From assembly GCA_050248955.1 (NCBI GenBank), contig JBFWRK010000003.1, positions 186,001 to 250,000 on the forward strand: a stretch of DNA of 64,000 nt, given 5' to 3'. This document shows positions 43,498 through 51,909 of the stretch, one piece after another (position 1 is the stretch's first letter; every line of letters starts with the position of its first letter). The notes beneath the pieces were generated by a model. The model was not told the DNA's origin, made no database searches, and saw nothing but the letters and a program-made list of their open reading frames with translations. The DNA comes from JBFWRK01 sp050248955 (GTDB lineage Bacteria > Actinomycetota > Acidimicrobiia > Acidimicrobiales > Ilumatobacteraceae). Both the position numbers and the translations under genes were made by a program.

Positions 43498-43580
43498 ATG
43501 CCGGATTGATGGGGGCAACGAACCGATGACGGCGACGAACCGATGACGGCAACGAACCGATGACGGCGACGGACGATGAC
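43498..43580 (+). promoter_or_regulatory. 17-bp tandem repeat with a chain of mini-cistrons before the FGGY kinase
   Basis: GGCRACGAACCGATGAC occurs three times in tandem (43514-43564), with a degenerate fourth copy running into the gene (43565-43580). The repeats place ATG at 43526, 43543 and 43560. Preceding ATGs at 43498 and 43509 complete a chain: M-P-D-stop, M-G-A-T-N-R-stop, then M-T-A-T-N-R-stop twice. Each stop overlaps the next ATG (TGATG or ATGA), and the last ATG (43560) opens the kinase gene. Confidence 0.75.
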
Positions 43581-45143
43581 GGCTGGTACCTCGCGATCGA
43601 CCTCGGGACGGGCGGCTCGAAGATCGCCGCCGTGGACGCGCACGGGACCGTGCGGGCGAGCGCGTTCGCGTCGATCGAGACGACCTTCTCGGAGGACGGC
43701 GGCGCGACGCAGGACACCGACCAGTGGTGGCTGGGCATCGTCGAGTCGGTGCGCGAGCTGGCGAGCAGCACCCGCACCCCGCCCCGCAACTGCCTCGGCG
43801 TCGGCATCACGGGTCAGTGGGGTTCGACGGTGCCCGTCGACGGCGACGGGCGCGCGCTCGGGCCGTGCCTGCTCTGGGCGGACGACCGCGGTGGTGCGCT
43901 GTCGGCCGACCTGGTCGGCGGCGTGCCGCGGGTGTCGGGTTACGGCGTCCGGAAGATCGCGTCGTGGATTCGCCGTGCCGGCGGTGCACCTTCGCCGGCC
44001 GGCGCGGACCCGACCGGTCACGTGCTCTACCTCAGGACGCACGAACCCGACCTGTACCGAGCGGCCGCAGCGCTCATCGAGCCGGTCGACTTCATCGGCG
44101 CCCGCCTCACCGGGCGGGTCGCAGCGACGCCCGCCTCGATGGTGCTGTCGTGGATCACCGACAACCGTCCTGGCGCGCCGGTTGCCTACGATCCCGATCT
44201 CGTCCGCCTCGCCGGGCGTGATCCGGCGAAGCTGCCACCGCTGCAACCGACCGGCTCGATCCTCGGTCAGCTCACCGAGCACGCCGCCGCCGAGCTGGAC
44301 CTGCCGACCGGGCTGCCGGTCGTCGGCGGGGTCCCCGATCTGCACACCGCCTACCTCGGCTCGGGCGCACTCGACGACTACGAGGGCCACCTGTCGATCA
44401 GCACGACGGCGTGGGTCTCTGCCGCAGTGCCGTTCAAGAAGACCGACGTGCTCCACCAGATGGCGTCGATCCCCGGCATCCGGCCTGGCTCGTACCTCAT
44501 CGCCAACAACCACGAGACGGGTGGTGCCACGCTCCGCTGGTTCCGGGACGCGATGTTCGGTTCGCCCGACGGTGTCGGGGAGCTGCCTTCCTACGACGAC
44601 ATCACGGCGATCGCCGCCGATGTGCCGGTGGGCTCTGGTGGCGTGATCTTCACGCCGTGGCTGAAGGGTGAGCGTTCGCCCGTCGATGACCGCACGCTCC
44701 GCGGGTCGTTCCTCAACATGTCGTTGTCGACGGATCGTGCCGCACTGAGTCGAGCCGTGCTCGAGGGTGTCGCGTACAACGCTGCCTGGTTGCTCGAGGC
44801 GACCGAGAAGTTCGCCGGCCGTCCGCTCCACGGCTTGCGCATTCTCGGCGGCGGTGCGCAGTCAGCGCTCTGGTGCCAGATCCATGCCGACGTCGTCGGT
44901 CGACCGATCGGCCAGACGGAGGATCCGATGCACGTGAACGTCCGGGGTGCGGCGTGGTTCGCGGCCTTGGCGCTCGGTCACCTGACGATCGACGAGATCG
45001 CACGGCGCGCTCCGGCCGTGCGCACGTTCGAGCCGGATCCCGCCGCGGCGCGCACCTACGCCCCGCTCTACGCGGAGTTCAAGCGCGTGTACGGCAAGCA
45101 GAAGGCGATGTACCGGCGGCTCAACGGGCGCCCGGGACGGTGA
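43560..45143 (+). CDS. FGGY family carbohydrate kinase (xylulokinase-like)
   Basis: A 527-residue sugar/polyol kinase. LAIDLGTGGSKIAAVDAHG (about 9-27) is the phosphate-1 motif, GVGITGQWGSTVPVDGDGRALGPCLLWADDRG (about 81-112) the xylulokinase-like substrate region, and LRILGGGAQSALWCQIHADVVGRPI (about 426-450) the adenosine site. Substrate: a ketose or polyol, not determinable. The ATG at 43560 lies at the end of a chain of overlapping mini-cistrons. The 3' end overlaps the converging phosphotransferase by 23 bases. Confidence 0.92.
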   Translation: MTATDDDGWYLAIDLGTGGSKIAAVDAHGTVRASAFASIETTFSEDGGATQDTDQWWLGIVESVRELASSTRTPPRNCLGVGITGQWGSTVPVDGDGRALGPCLLWADDRGGALSADLVGGVPRVSGYGVRKIASWIRRAGGAPSPAGADPTGHVLYLRTHEPDLYRAAAALIEPVDFIGARLTGRVAATPASMVLSWITDNRPGAPVAYDPDLVRLAGRDPAKLPPLQPTGSILGQLTEHAAAELDLPTGLPVVGGVPDLHTAYLGSGALDDYEGHLSISTTAWVSAAVPFKKTDVLHQMASIPGIRPGSYLIANNHETGGATLRWFRDAMFGSPDGVGELPSYDDITAIAADVPVGSGGVIFTPWLKGERSPVDDRTLRGSFLNMSLSTDRAALSRAVLEGVAYNAAWLLEATEKFAGRPLHGLRILGGGAQSALWCQIHADVVGRPIGQTEDPMHVNVRGAAWFAALALGHLTIDEIARRAPAVRTFEPDPAAARTYAPLYAEFKRVYGKQKAMYRRLNGRPGR

Positions 45144-46158
45144 TCGCCGTACCGGTCACCCGATGCAGCGAGCGGGCGACGACCGGGGCCAGCGAGTGCC
45201 ACGGATGGCTCGTCGGACCTGTGCCGCTCGCATGCCACTCGGCGAGCTCGAGCAGGATCCGATGCCCGTGCGCAGCCTCGTACAGGTCGAGCGAGGCGGT
45301 GGTGATCGGGATGCCGTGACGCGCTGCGCTGCGGTACACGGAGGCGAACCGGCGCGACATCAGCCGGCCGACGGCGCGGACGACGGGCTCGACCGCCTTC
45401 GGCAGGTCCATCGGCGGGTGGTGCCAGAGCAACCGGTTGAAGGCGACGTCGTACGCCGGATGGGCGAGGCGGGCGACGGTCCAGTCGACGAGCTGCGGCC
45501 GATCACCGTCGACGATCACGTTGAAGACGTGGAGATCGCCGTGGCAGACGACACGTGGATCGTCGGCGGTCAGGGCGGCGAGACGATCGGTGGCGAGCGC
45601 GAGGTCTGGATGCCCGAGCGCGCTCGCCCGTTCCGCCCCGGCGCTCAGCGACTGCGTGATGTCCGCCGTGCCGAACGGTGTCATCGCGGCGTGGACCGGG
45701 CCGACATCGAGGTCGTGCAGCCGCGCCGCCAGACCGGCGAGCGCTGCTGGTAGCTGCCGGGCGAGCCGGACGAGCGCGACCGGCCCTGGCAGGTTGTCGA
45801 GATCGCCGAGCAATGGGCGGCCGGGGAGCAGATCCATGATCGTGACGGCCCTGCCGACCGCGCACTCCGGACCGAGCGTGAGCCTGATCGCGGCGGTCGG
45901 GAAGCCGAGCTCGAACACCGTCCGCTGCACGGTGGCGTCCCGGGCGGCCGTCACCGCGTTCGGGCTGATGCGGGCGACGAGATCCCCGCTGAGCGCGGGC
46001 GGGGCGCCGTCGAGGCGGATCGTGTACATCTCCGCCCAGAAGCCGCCGGAGAGCGGACGCGGCGGCGACGTGTAGCGCAGGTCGGCCAGGCCCGTCGCCT
46101 CCCGCAGCGCGTCGAGCAGCAGTTCCTCGGTCGTCGGGGGGTCGGTTTCGCCGTGCAC
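45121..46158 (-). CDS. Aminoglycoside phosphotransferase (APH)-fold kinase
   Basis: A 345-residue kinase of the APH/choline-kinase fold. The catalytic loop VVCHGDLHVFNVIVDGDRPQLVDWTVARLAHPAYDVAFNRLL (about 199-240) contains the HGD-x4-N and the metal-binding D-W, and DLVARISPN is the N-lobe lysine/arginine region. Most members phosphorylate small metabolites or sugars; antibiotic resistance is not implied. It overlaps the FGGY kinase 3' end tail-to-tail. The upstream gap of 33 bases separates it from the unknown gene at 46192. Confidence 0.88.
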   Translation of the reverse strand: MHGETDPPTTEELLLDALREATGLADLRYTSPPRPLSGGFWAEMYTIRLDGAPPALSGDLVARISPNAVTAARDATVQRTVFELGFPTAAIRLTLGPECAVGRAVTIMDLLPGRPLLGDLDNLPGPVALVRLARQLPAALAGLAARLHDLDVGPVHAAMTPFGTADITQSLSAGAERASALGHPDLALATDRLAALTADDPRVVCHGDLHVFNVIVDGDRPQLVDWTVARLAHPAYDVAFNRLLWHHPPMDLPKAVEPVVRAVGRLMSRRFASVYRSAARHGIPITTASLDLYEAAHGHRILLELAEWHASGTGPTSHPWHSLAPVVARSLHRVTGTAITVPGAR

Positions 46159-46191
46159 GGCCCCGCACTGTAGGGATCGCGCCTGACCGGC

Positions 46192-46923
46192 TCAGACGGT
46201 GCGCAGCGCTCGCGCGCCGCGGCCGATCCACTCGACGGCCGCGGCCACCGGGTCGGGCTCGCGGGCGAGATCGTCGTAGCCGAGCAGCGCACCGAACGGA
46301 GCGTTCCAGAAGGCTGCATCGCCGGGACGGCGACCGTCCCACGGCCCGACGTACAGGTAGGGAGCGCGGTGGAGCCCGTCGCCGAGCGAAGCACCGAGGT
46401 TCACCCGGCCCGAGCCGACGAGGACGTCGCCGCCGAGGTCGAAGTGCTCCGGCCAGAGCTGGAACGACGACGCTGCAGCAGATCGGCCGAGCGCGGCGAC
46501 TGCTTCGTCGAGCGCGCGGGTCGCCATCGCGAGCCACGCGCCGAACGCGTCGGACGCGGCGACGTCGACAGTGACGACACCATCCGGGTCGCCGAGCTCG
46601 GGCGTGTCCTGCCCGACCGAGAAGCCCGGAGCGAGCACGACGCCGGCGTGGTCGGCGAGCTGCGCGATCGTCGAACCCGTGATCCGATGCGGGCGCGTCG
46701 AGGACCCTTCGTCGCCGGCGCGGTCCACGACGAGCAGATCGCCGGAGACTCGCACGACCTCGTTCTGCGGGCCGTAGGCGGGGCTGCCGAAGCCGCCGGC
46801 CGTGGCCCGCAGCCCGAAGCGCGCCGTAGCCGCGTGACGGGCGCGCGCGATGACGTGGGCCGCGATGCGATGCAGCTCCGATCGGGTGGCGACCAGGTCG
46901 TCGGGGAGCGCGGCGAGCGTCAT
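46192..46923 (-). CDS. Conserved protein of unknown function
   Basis: A 243-residue protein with no family recognised. The N-terminal LRRI-type helix (HRIAAHVIARARHAATARFGLRATAGGFGSPAYG, about 18-50) is followed by a hydrophobic and Gly-rich alternating region and a tryptophan-rich end (FQLWPEHFDLGGDVLVGSGRVNLGAS and APYLYVGPWDGRRPGDAAFWN). A catalytic residue pattern is not obvious. Start ATG 46923; an in-frame ATG at 46938 also exists. It is 25 bases downstream of gpgS on the same strand, so they may be one unit. Confidence 0.75.
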   Translation of the reverse strand: MTLAALPDDLVATRSELHRIAAHVIARARHAATARFGLRATAGGFGSPAYGPQNEVVRVSGDLLVVDRAGDEGSSTRPHRITGSTIAQLADHAGVVLAPGFSVGQDTPELGDPDGVVTVDVAASDAFGAWLAMATRALDEAVAALGRSAAASSFQLWPEHFDLGGDVLVGSGRVNLGASLGDGLHRAPYLYVGPWDGRRPGDAAFWNAPFGALLGYDDLAREPDPVAAAVEWIGRGARALRTV

Positions 46924-46948
46924 GACGACAGTCTCCACGCTCGGGGCA

Positions 46949-47893
46949 TCATGCCGAGGCGAGGCCCCGTTCGTCCTCGTCGGGCTCGTCGCACCCGTAC
47001 CCCGGCACGCCGATCAGGGGAGGGCGCTCGGTGACGCGCACCGGGCTCGGCTCGCCATCGGCGCGCAACAGCGGCGGGATCGGCTGCGGCAGCGCGAGCC
47101 CGGCACGGAGCAGCACCACGGCGGTGATCTCGGCGGACTGGTCGGCGAGCTGCAGGAGCGTTCGGTGACGGTGCGTCCGCACGCCGAGATCGACCTGGGC
47201 GAGGTGGCGAGTGCCGACTGCCCGTAGCGAGTCGATCAGCAGTCCGGCCTCGACGCCGTAGCCCTCGACGAAGGGCAGCCGTTCGAGCAACCGACGTCGT
47301 GCAGCGCACTCACCGCCCAGCGGCTGGCGGATCGACGCGAGCGGCGGGAAGAACATCGACAGCAGAGGCCGCGCGACGAGCTCGGTCGTGCGCCCGCCGC
47401 CGTGCCCGGACTCATCGAGCGGCCGGTCGTAGAAGCCCTTCACCATCTCGATGTGCTCGTCTTGCAACAACGGCGCCACGAGGCGCGTGACGTAGCTCGG
47501 CGTGAAGCTCGTGAGGTCCGTGTCGCACCACACGACGATGTCGCCCGAGCTCGCGGCGACGGTCTTCCACAAGACGTTGCCCTTGCCGCGTCCCGGACCC
47601 TCCTCGGCGAGGACGTCGTTGACGTTCAGGACCTCGGCGCCGGCGCGCGCCGCGACCTGCGCGGTTGCGTCGGTGCTGCCGTCGTCGATCACGAGCAGCT
47701 CGTCGACGAGCGGGGGACCGTTCGGCGCCATCAGGTGGCGCACGATCGCCGACACGATCGGTGCGATCGTCGAGGCTTCGTTCAGCGCGGGCAGGCAGAC
47801 CGAGATCGTCCGCCCTCGCTTCAACTTCACGAGCTCGGTGGTGGAGAGCGCCGTGGGGGGAACCACGGTCACCGGAGGATGGACACCGATCAT
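46949..47893 (-). CDS. gpgS: Glucosyl-3-phosphoglycerate synthase
   Basis: A 314-residue GT-A glycosyltransferase of family GT81. VCLPALNEASTIAPIV (about 32-47) begins the fold; GRGKGNVLWKTVAASSGDIVVWCDTDLTSFTPSYV (about 99-133) contains the D-x-D motif that binds the divalent metal and UDP-glucose; GECAARRRLLERLPFVEGYGVEAGLLIDSLRAVGTRHLAQVDLGVRTHRH near the C-terminus completes the family pattern. It makes glucosyl-3-phosphoglycerate, first step of methylglucose lipopolysaccharide or glucosylglycerate synthesis in actinobacteria. It is divergent from the FolP2-like gene, as in mycobacteria. Confidence 0.9.
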   Translation of the reverse strand: MIGVHPPVTVVPPTALSTTELVKLKRGRTISVCLPALNEASTIAPIVSAIVRHLMAPNGPPLVDELLVIDDGSTDATAQVAARAGAEVLNVNDVLAEEGPGRGKGNVLWKTVAASSGDIVVWCDTDLTSFTPSYVTRLVAPLLQDEHIEMVKGFYDRPLDESGHGGGRTTELVARPLLSMFFPPLASIRQPLGGECAARRRLLERLPFVEGYGVEAGLLIDSLRAVGTRHLAQVDLGVRTHRHRTLLQLADQSAEITAVVLLRAGLALPQPIPPLLRADGEPSPVRVTERPPLIGVPGYGCDEPDEDERGLASA

Positions 47894-47943
47894 CGGACCT
47901 CGCTCGGCTCAGCCGGAAGACCGCTCGGTACGCTCCGGCCCCG

Positions 47944-48741
47944 ATGCGGCTCTTCGGCGTGATCAACGCTTCTCCTGATTCCCTGAACGACGACTCGATC
48001 GTCCGCAGCCCTGGCGAGGCAGCGGCTCGCGCCGACCTGTTGCGGGGACAGGGCGTGTGGGGGTTCGACCTGGGTGGTCAGGGTTCGACCTTCGTCGCCG
48101 GCGAGACGTCCGTCGAGGAGGAGTGGGCCCGCCTCGCGCCGCTGCTCCCGGTGCTCGCCGCACGCGGGGTGCCGATCAGCGTCGACACCTGGCGTCCGGA
48201 GACCGCGCGCCGATCGCTCGCGAACGGCGCAACCTGGTTGAACGCGGCCGACGGGTTGCAGCAGGACGAGATGCTCGAGGTCGCAGCCGCCTTCGGCTGC
48301 CCCGTCGTGCTGCCGTTCCTGTCCGGTCCGGACCCGTTGCGCATGGACCGGGTGGCGGCGGCCGACCCGGTCGAGGTGCTGCTCGAGTTCTTCGAGCACA
48401 TCCTGCGCCGAGCCGACGCGTTCGGCATCCGCGACAACGTCGTGATCGACCCGGGAACCGGCTTCGCCCCGCACGACTGGCCGTGGGAGGAGCGCTTCGT
48501 CTACCAGAAGCTCGTCTACTCGCAGCTCGATCGGCTGCGGGTGTTCGGGCTGCCGCTGTACATCGCGCTGCCCTGGAAGGACACCGCGCAGCACGCCGAG
48601 CTGCTCGACATCGTCATCGGGCAGGATCCGGAGTACGGCAGGGCCCACTACCCGGACCGGATCCGGGCAGCGGAGGAGGCTCACCGCGTGCGGGTGGCGT
48701 CGAGCGGAGCGCTCAGAGATCGAGATCGTCCACACGCGTGA
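47944..48741 (+). CDS. folP2: Dihydropteroate-synthase-family protein (FolP2-like)
   Basis: A 265-residue pterin-binding TIM-barrel protein. Preserved family positions are VINASPDSLNDD (the N-x-x-P-D-S phosphate loop), DLGGQGSTFVAGETSVEEEW, ISVDTWRPETARRSL, and NVVIDPGTGFAPHDW. Two usual elements are altered: the GGES-T-R-P loop reads GGQGSTF, and the terminal R-x-H is degenerate. It pairs with gpgS in divergent order, as mycobacterial folP2 does, so the role may lie in glucosylglycerate/MGLP metabolism rather than folate. ATG 47944, 50 bases from gpgS start; the 3' end overlaps folBK by 29 bases. Confidence 0.8.
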   Translation: MRLFGVINASPDSLNDDSIVRSPGEAAARADLLRGQGVWGFDLGGQGSTFVAGETSVEEEWARLAPLLPVLAARGVPISVDTWRPETARRSLANGATWLNAADGLQQDEMLEVAAAFGCPVVLPFLSGPDPLRMDRVAAADPVEVLLEFFEHILRRADAFGIRDNVVIDPGTGFAPHDWPWEERFVYQKLVYSQLDRLRVFGLPLYIALPWKDTAQHAELLDIVIGQDPEYGRAHYPDRIRAAEEAHRVRVASSGALRDRDRPHA

Positions 48742-49561
48742 TGCCGCCGGCGGGGAGGCGCTGTTCCCAGTCACTGGGAAGGCGGCTCGGCGCCACGTCG
48801 TTCAGCGGGGCGAGCACGAAGCGCCGCTCCCACATACGTGGATGGGGGATCGTCAGCTCCTCGCTCTCGATGCGGACGTCGCCGTAGAGCAGCACATCGA
48901 CGTCCAGCGTGCGCGGGCCCCAGCGCACCTTGCGCTCGCGCCCGGCGCCGGCCTCGATGCGACGGCAGCACGCGAGCAGCTCGAACGGGTTCATCCGCGT
49001 CTCGAGCTCGGCAACCATGTTGAGGTAGGGGCCCTGGTCGTCCGGCCCGCCGACCGGGTCGGTCTCGTAGACGCCGGAGATGGCCCGCACGCCGGGCAGG
49101 TTGAGCACCGCGAACCGGAGGTGGTCGCGCCGGTCGCCGAGGTTCGAGCCGAGCGCGACGAACGCAGTGGTCAGCTTGCGCTCGAACTGGACGAGGTCCG
49201 CTCGCCGGCGGCGGACGCGCACGGCGGTGGATGCGAGGTCCTGCGGCACCGGCGGGCGCAGCTTCTTGACGACGACCTCCACGGCGTCGACACGGGCGAG
49301 ACCCAGGATCTCCTCCGCGATGCGCGTGGCGACGCGTTCGAGCAGCAGTGCCGGCTCACGCTCGATCACCTTCGTGGCGAGCTCGATGGCGACGCCGTAG
49401 TCGACGGAGAACTCCAGGTCGTCCGTGTGCCCTGCGCGGCGGGCGTCGAGCTCGATCACGATGTCGATCTCGAACGGCTGGGGTCGCTCCTGCTCCTCCG
49501 GAAGGACGCCGATGATCCCCACCGCGCGGATGCCGGTCAGTTCGATGCGGTCGGTGTTGAT
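48713..49561 (-). CDS. folBK: Dihydroneopterin aldolase-HPPK fusion (FolB-FolK), AUC start
   Basis: A 282-residue two-domain folate enzyme. Domain 1 (about 1-120) is dihydroneopterin aldolase: DRIELTGIRAVGIIGVLPEEQ, then VEVVVKKLRPPVP with the catalytic Lys. Domain 2 (about 125-282) is 6-hydroxymethyl-dihydropterin pyrophosphokinase: FVALGSNLGDRRDHL, GPYLNMV, RWGPRTLDVDVLLYGD and IPHPRMWERRFVLAPL. The conserved first strand lies before the first standard codon (GTG 49522). A perfect AGGAGG at 49573-49568 stands 6 bases before an ATC (49561-49559), and translation from there gives x-N-T-D-R-I-E-L-T-G, the normal FolB N-terminus, so ATC is the best start. Confidence 0.85.
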   Translation of the reverse strand: MNTDRIELTGIRAVGIIGVLPEEQERPQPFEIDIVIELDARRAGHTDDLEFSVDYGVAIELATKVIEREPALLLERVATRIAEEILGLARVDAVEVVVKKLRPPVPQDLASTAVRVRRRRADLVQFERKLTTAFVALGSNLGDRRDHLRFAVLNLPGVRAISGVYETDPVGGPDDQGPYLNMVAELETRMNPFELLACCRRIEAGAGRERKVRWGPRTLDVDVLLYGDVRIESEELTIPHPRMWERRFVLAPLNDVAPSRLPSDWEQRLPAGGITRVDDLDL

Positions 49562-49680
49562 GGCAGACCTCCTCGGCTCGGAGCCGTCGGCACAGCGTCA
49601 GCTTGCCTGCTCGCCCCCACAGTGTGCCTGGTCGGGATACCGGGTCGTCGCGTGACGTGCATCGCCAATAGGTTCGGGTC

Positions 49681-50649
49681 GTGCCCGACATCCGGCTCGA
49701 GCCCGTGCAAGCGGAGGACATCGACCTCCTCCACGACCTCGTGCGTCGCGCCGAGGTCGCCGACCGCGTCCCGCTGGTGACGGCTCGATCCGAGGTCGAG
49801 GAGTGGCGGGCGGGCGCGCACGTCGACGCCGGACTTGACCTGCGGATCGCCCTGCTCGGCGGCGAGCCGGCCGGCTGGGCGCGGGTGGACCACGTCCCGT
49901 CCGGGACGGGGCTCGAACGGGCGTACGTTTTCGGCGCGGTGGTGCCGGAGCTGCGCCGGCGAGGGGTCGGCACCGAGCTGCTGGACTGGGGCACCGAACG
50001 GGCGCGCGAGCTGCTCGCCGCCCATGAGCACGACCTGCCCCGGTTCGTCAGGGTGCATCAGTACGACTGGATCGACGACGCCCACGCCCTGTACCGGGCG
50101 GGCGGCTTCACCCCGGTGCGATGGTTCGAGGATCTCCTCCGCCCGCTCGACGAGTTGCCGGAACCGACCGTGCCCGAGGGACTGCGGATCGAGCCCTGGG
50201 ACGTCGCCCGTGGCGAGGAGGCGCGGCTCGTGAAGAACGCCGCGTTCGCCGACCATTGGGGCTCGACGCCGAGCAGCGTCGAGAGCTGGGGCGAGTGGCT
50301 CGGTGGTCACGGCGCTCGACCCGATCTCAGCCTGATGGCGTTCGCCGGCGACGAGCTCGTCGGCGTCTCCGTCAACGAGCACTACCCGGACGACGAGGAG
50401 CTCCTCGGCCGGCGTGACGGGTGGATCCAGAGCCTGGGTGTGCTCGGTACGTGGCGAGGACGGGGTGTCGCTTCGGCGTTGATCGCGCACTCGCTGCATG
50501 CGTTCGCCCGCGCCGGCTTCACCCACGCCGCGCTCGGCGTCGACACGGACAACCCGACCGGAGCCGCCGGTCTCTACCGGCGGCTCGGCTTCCAGCCGAT
50601 GCACCGCGCGGTGACCTCTCAGATCGAGGTCACTCCGTCGCCCAGATGA
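49681..50649 (+). CDS. Double-GNAT acetyltransferase (mycothiol-synthase-like)
   Basis: A 322-residue protein with two tandem GNAT domains. The first ends in PELRRRGVGTELLDWGTERARELLA (about 83-107) with the Q/R-x-x-G-x-G/A acetyl-CoA loop; the second runs through SLGVLGTWRGRGVASALIAHSLHAFARAGFTHAALGVDTDNPTGAAGLYRRLGF (about 256-309), the same loop plus the late strand. MshD and other double GNAT proteins have this architecture; the substrate is unproven. GTG 49681, 119 bases from the folBK start. Its 3' end overlaps the converging pirin gene by 20 bases. Confidence 0.88.
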   Translation: MPDIRLEPVQAEDIDLLHDLVRRAEVADRVPLVTARSEVEEWRAGAHVDAGLDLRIALLGGEPAGWARVDHVPSGTGLERAYVFGAVVPELRRRGVGTELLDWGTERARELLAAHEHDLPRFVRVHQYDWIDDAHALYRAGGFTPVRWFEDLLRPLDELPEPTVPEGLRIEPWDVARGEEARLVKNAAFADHWGSTPSSVESWGEWLGGHGARPDLSLMAFAGDELVGVSVNEHYPDDEELLGRRDGWIQSLGVLGTWRGRGVASALIAHSLHAFARAGFTHAALGVDTDNPTGAAGLYRRLGFQPMHRAVTSQIEVTPSPR

Positions 50650-51340
50650 GCACCTCGGCGCCGGTTGGGCCTGCCGTGAGCTGCGGCGATCCTGCTCCGG
50701 TGAGCCGTACCGCATCCCCGGTCGCCAGCGCACCGGCATCCTCGAGGTCGGCATCGCCGCGAGCAAGGAACAGGTGCACGTGGCGGTCGTCGGGCACGGT
50801 GACGGTCTCGCCAGGCGTCAGGCGCCCGCCCCACAGCACGGCGCCGCGCTGGCGGATCGAGATCGCTGCATCGTGGCCTCGACCGGAGGCGATCGGTACG
50901 AGGCCGCCCTTCCCGAGCGAGTCGTTGATGTCGAGCTGCTCGTAGCTCGGGTTGATCCTCGCCGTGTCCGGCTCGACCCACATCTGTACGAAGTGGACGT
51001 CGGCGTCACCACGAGGGTTCATCTCCGAGTGCCAGATGCCGGTGCCGGCCGACATTCGCTGCGCCAGGCCGGGGTACAGCAGGCCCTGGTTGCCCTCCGA
51101 GTCCTTGTGCTCGAGCTCGCCGTCGAGCACCCAGGTCACGATCTCCATGTCCTGATGGGGATGGGTGTCGAAACCGGAACCTGCCCGAACGACGTCGTCG
51201 TTGTTGACGAGCAGCAGCCCGTGGCCGACGTTCGCCGGGTCGTAGTGGCGGCTGAAGCTGAACGAGTGGTGTGAATCGAGCCAGGCGATCCGGGTGTGGA
51301 ACCGATCGGCGGCCCTGCGGATGTCGAGTGTGGGCGTCAT
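50630..51340 (-). CDS. Pirin family protein
   Basis: A 236-residue double-cupin pirin. The Fe-site in the N-terminal cupin is intact: DTHPHQDMEIVTW (about 59-71, two His) and GTGIWHSEMN (about 101-110, His and Glu), as in human pirin. The C-terminal cupin is shorter and metal-free. Bacterial pirins include quercetinases and regulators of pyruvate metabolism; this one is probably a redox-stress linked dioxygenase or regulator. It is divergent from a MarR gene with an operator-like palindrome in the 57-base spacer. Confidence 0.93.
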   Translation of the reverse strand: MTPTLDIRRAADRFHTRIAWLDSHHSFSFSRHYDPANVGHGLLLVNNDDVVRAGSGFDTHPHQDMEIVTWVLDGELEHKDSEGNQGLLYPGLAQRMSAGTGIWHSEMNPRGDADVHFVQMWVEPDTARINPSYEQLDINDSLGKGGLVPIASGRGHDAAISIRQRGAVLWGGRLTPGETVTVPDDRHVHLFLARGDADLEDAGALATGDAVRLTGAGSPQLTAGPTGAEVLIWATE

Positions 51341-51372
51341 GTGCTCCAGAACCTCCCGGAGACGCAGAATAT

Positions 51373-51384
51373 TTCCACTTGGAA
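51373..51384. promoter_or_regulatory. MarR-type operator between pirin and MarR genes
   Basis: TTCCA and TGGAA flank a 2-base CT centre in an A/T-rich patch (TATTTCCACTTGGAAGTA) between the divergent starts. It lies 33 bases from the pirin start and 14 bases from the MarR start, where it would cover both promoters. Confidence 0.6.
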
Positions 51385-51397
51385 GTACAGTGCCGAC

Positions 51398-51844
51398 ATG
51401 GAGCGGATGTCGTCAGAGGCGCTGGAGCTGTGGCAACGCTGGCTGCGGTTCCACCGTCGGATGCTCGACCGCTTGGACCACGATCTGCGTGCGACCCGGT
51501 TGCTCTCGCTCGAGCAGTACGACGTGCTCTTCCAGCTCAGCCAGGCTGACGGGCCGCTGCGCATGGGTGAGCTGGCGGCATCGACGTTGATCGCGCCGAG
51601 CTCATGCACCCGCATCGTCGGCTCGCTCGTCTCGGCCGGACTCGTCGCGCGCGCGTCCGATCCCGACGACCGCCGCGCCGTGCGCGTCGCGCTGACTGCT
51701 GCTGGTCGGGGTGCGCAGCAGCGCGCCGCCACGGTGCACCTGCGGGGACTCGCGGAGGCGTTCGCCGGTCGTCTCGACGATGCTGCGCTGACCGCGCTCG
51801 CTCGGGTGCTCGACCAGCTCGAGGCCGGCGATCCGACAGCGTGA
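51398..51844 (+). CDS. MarR family transcriptional regulator
   Basis: A 148-residue MarR dimer protein with a central winged helix: GPLRMGELAASTLIAPSSCTRIVGSLVSAGLVARASDPDDRRAVRVALTAAGR (about 49-101), including the basic beta-wing D-P-D-D-R-R. ATG 51398 is preferred over a longer upstream frame because the helical N-terminus (MERMSSEALELWQRWLRFHR) begins right there and the palindrome then falls just outside the gene. It probably represses the pirin gene and itself in response to oxidants or phenolics. Confidence 0.9.
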   Translation: MERMSSEALELWQRWLRFHRRMLDRLDHDLRATRLLSLEQYDVLFQLSQADGPLRMGELAASTLIAPSSCTRIVGSLVSAGLVARASDPDDRRAVRVALTAAGRGAQQRAATVHLRGLAEAFAGRLDDAALTALARVLDQLEAGDPTA

Positions 51845-51909
51845 ACGCCCGCCGGGCGACCCGCCGGCAGGACTCGCCCCGGGATCAGCTGGTTGGGCCC
51901 CGCTGTGAA

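Noticed and set aside
45121..46158. Aminoglycoside-resistance kinase
   Set aside because: Only the general APH fold is visible; the fold is widespread in small-molecule kinases and no resistance context exists.
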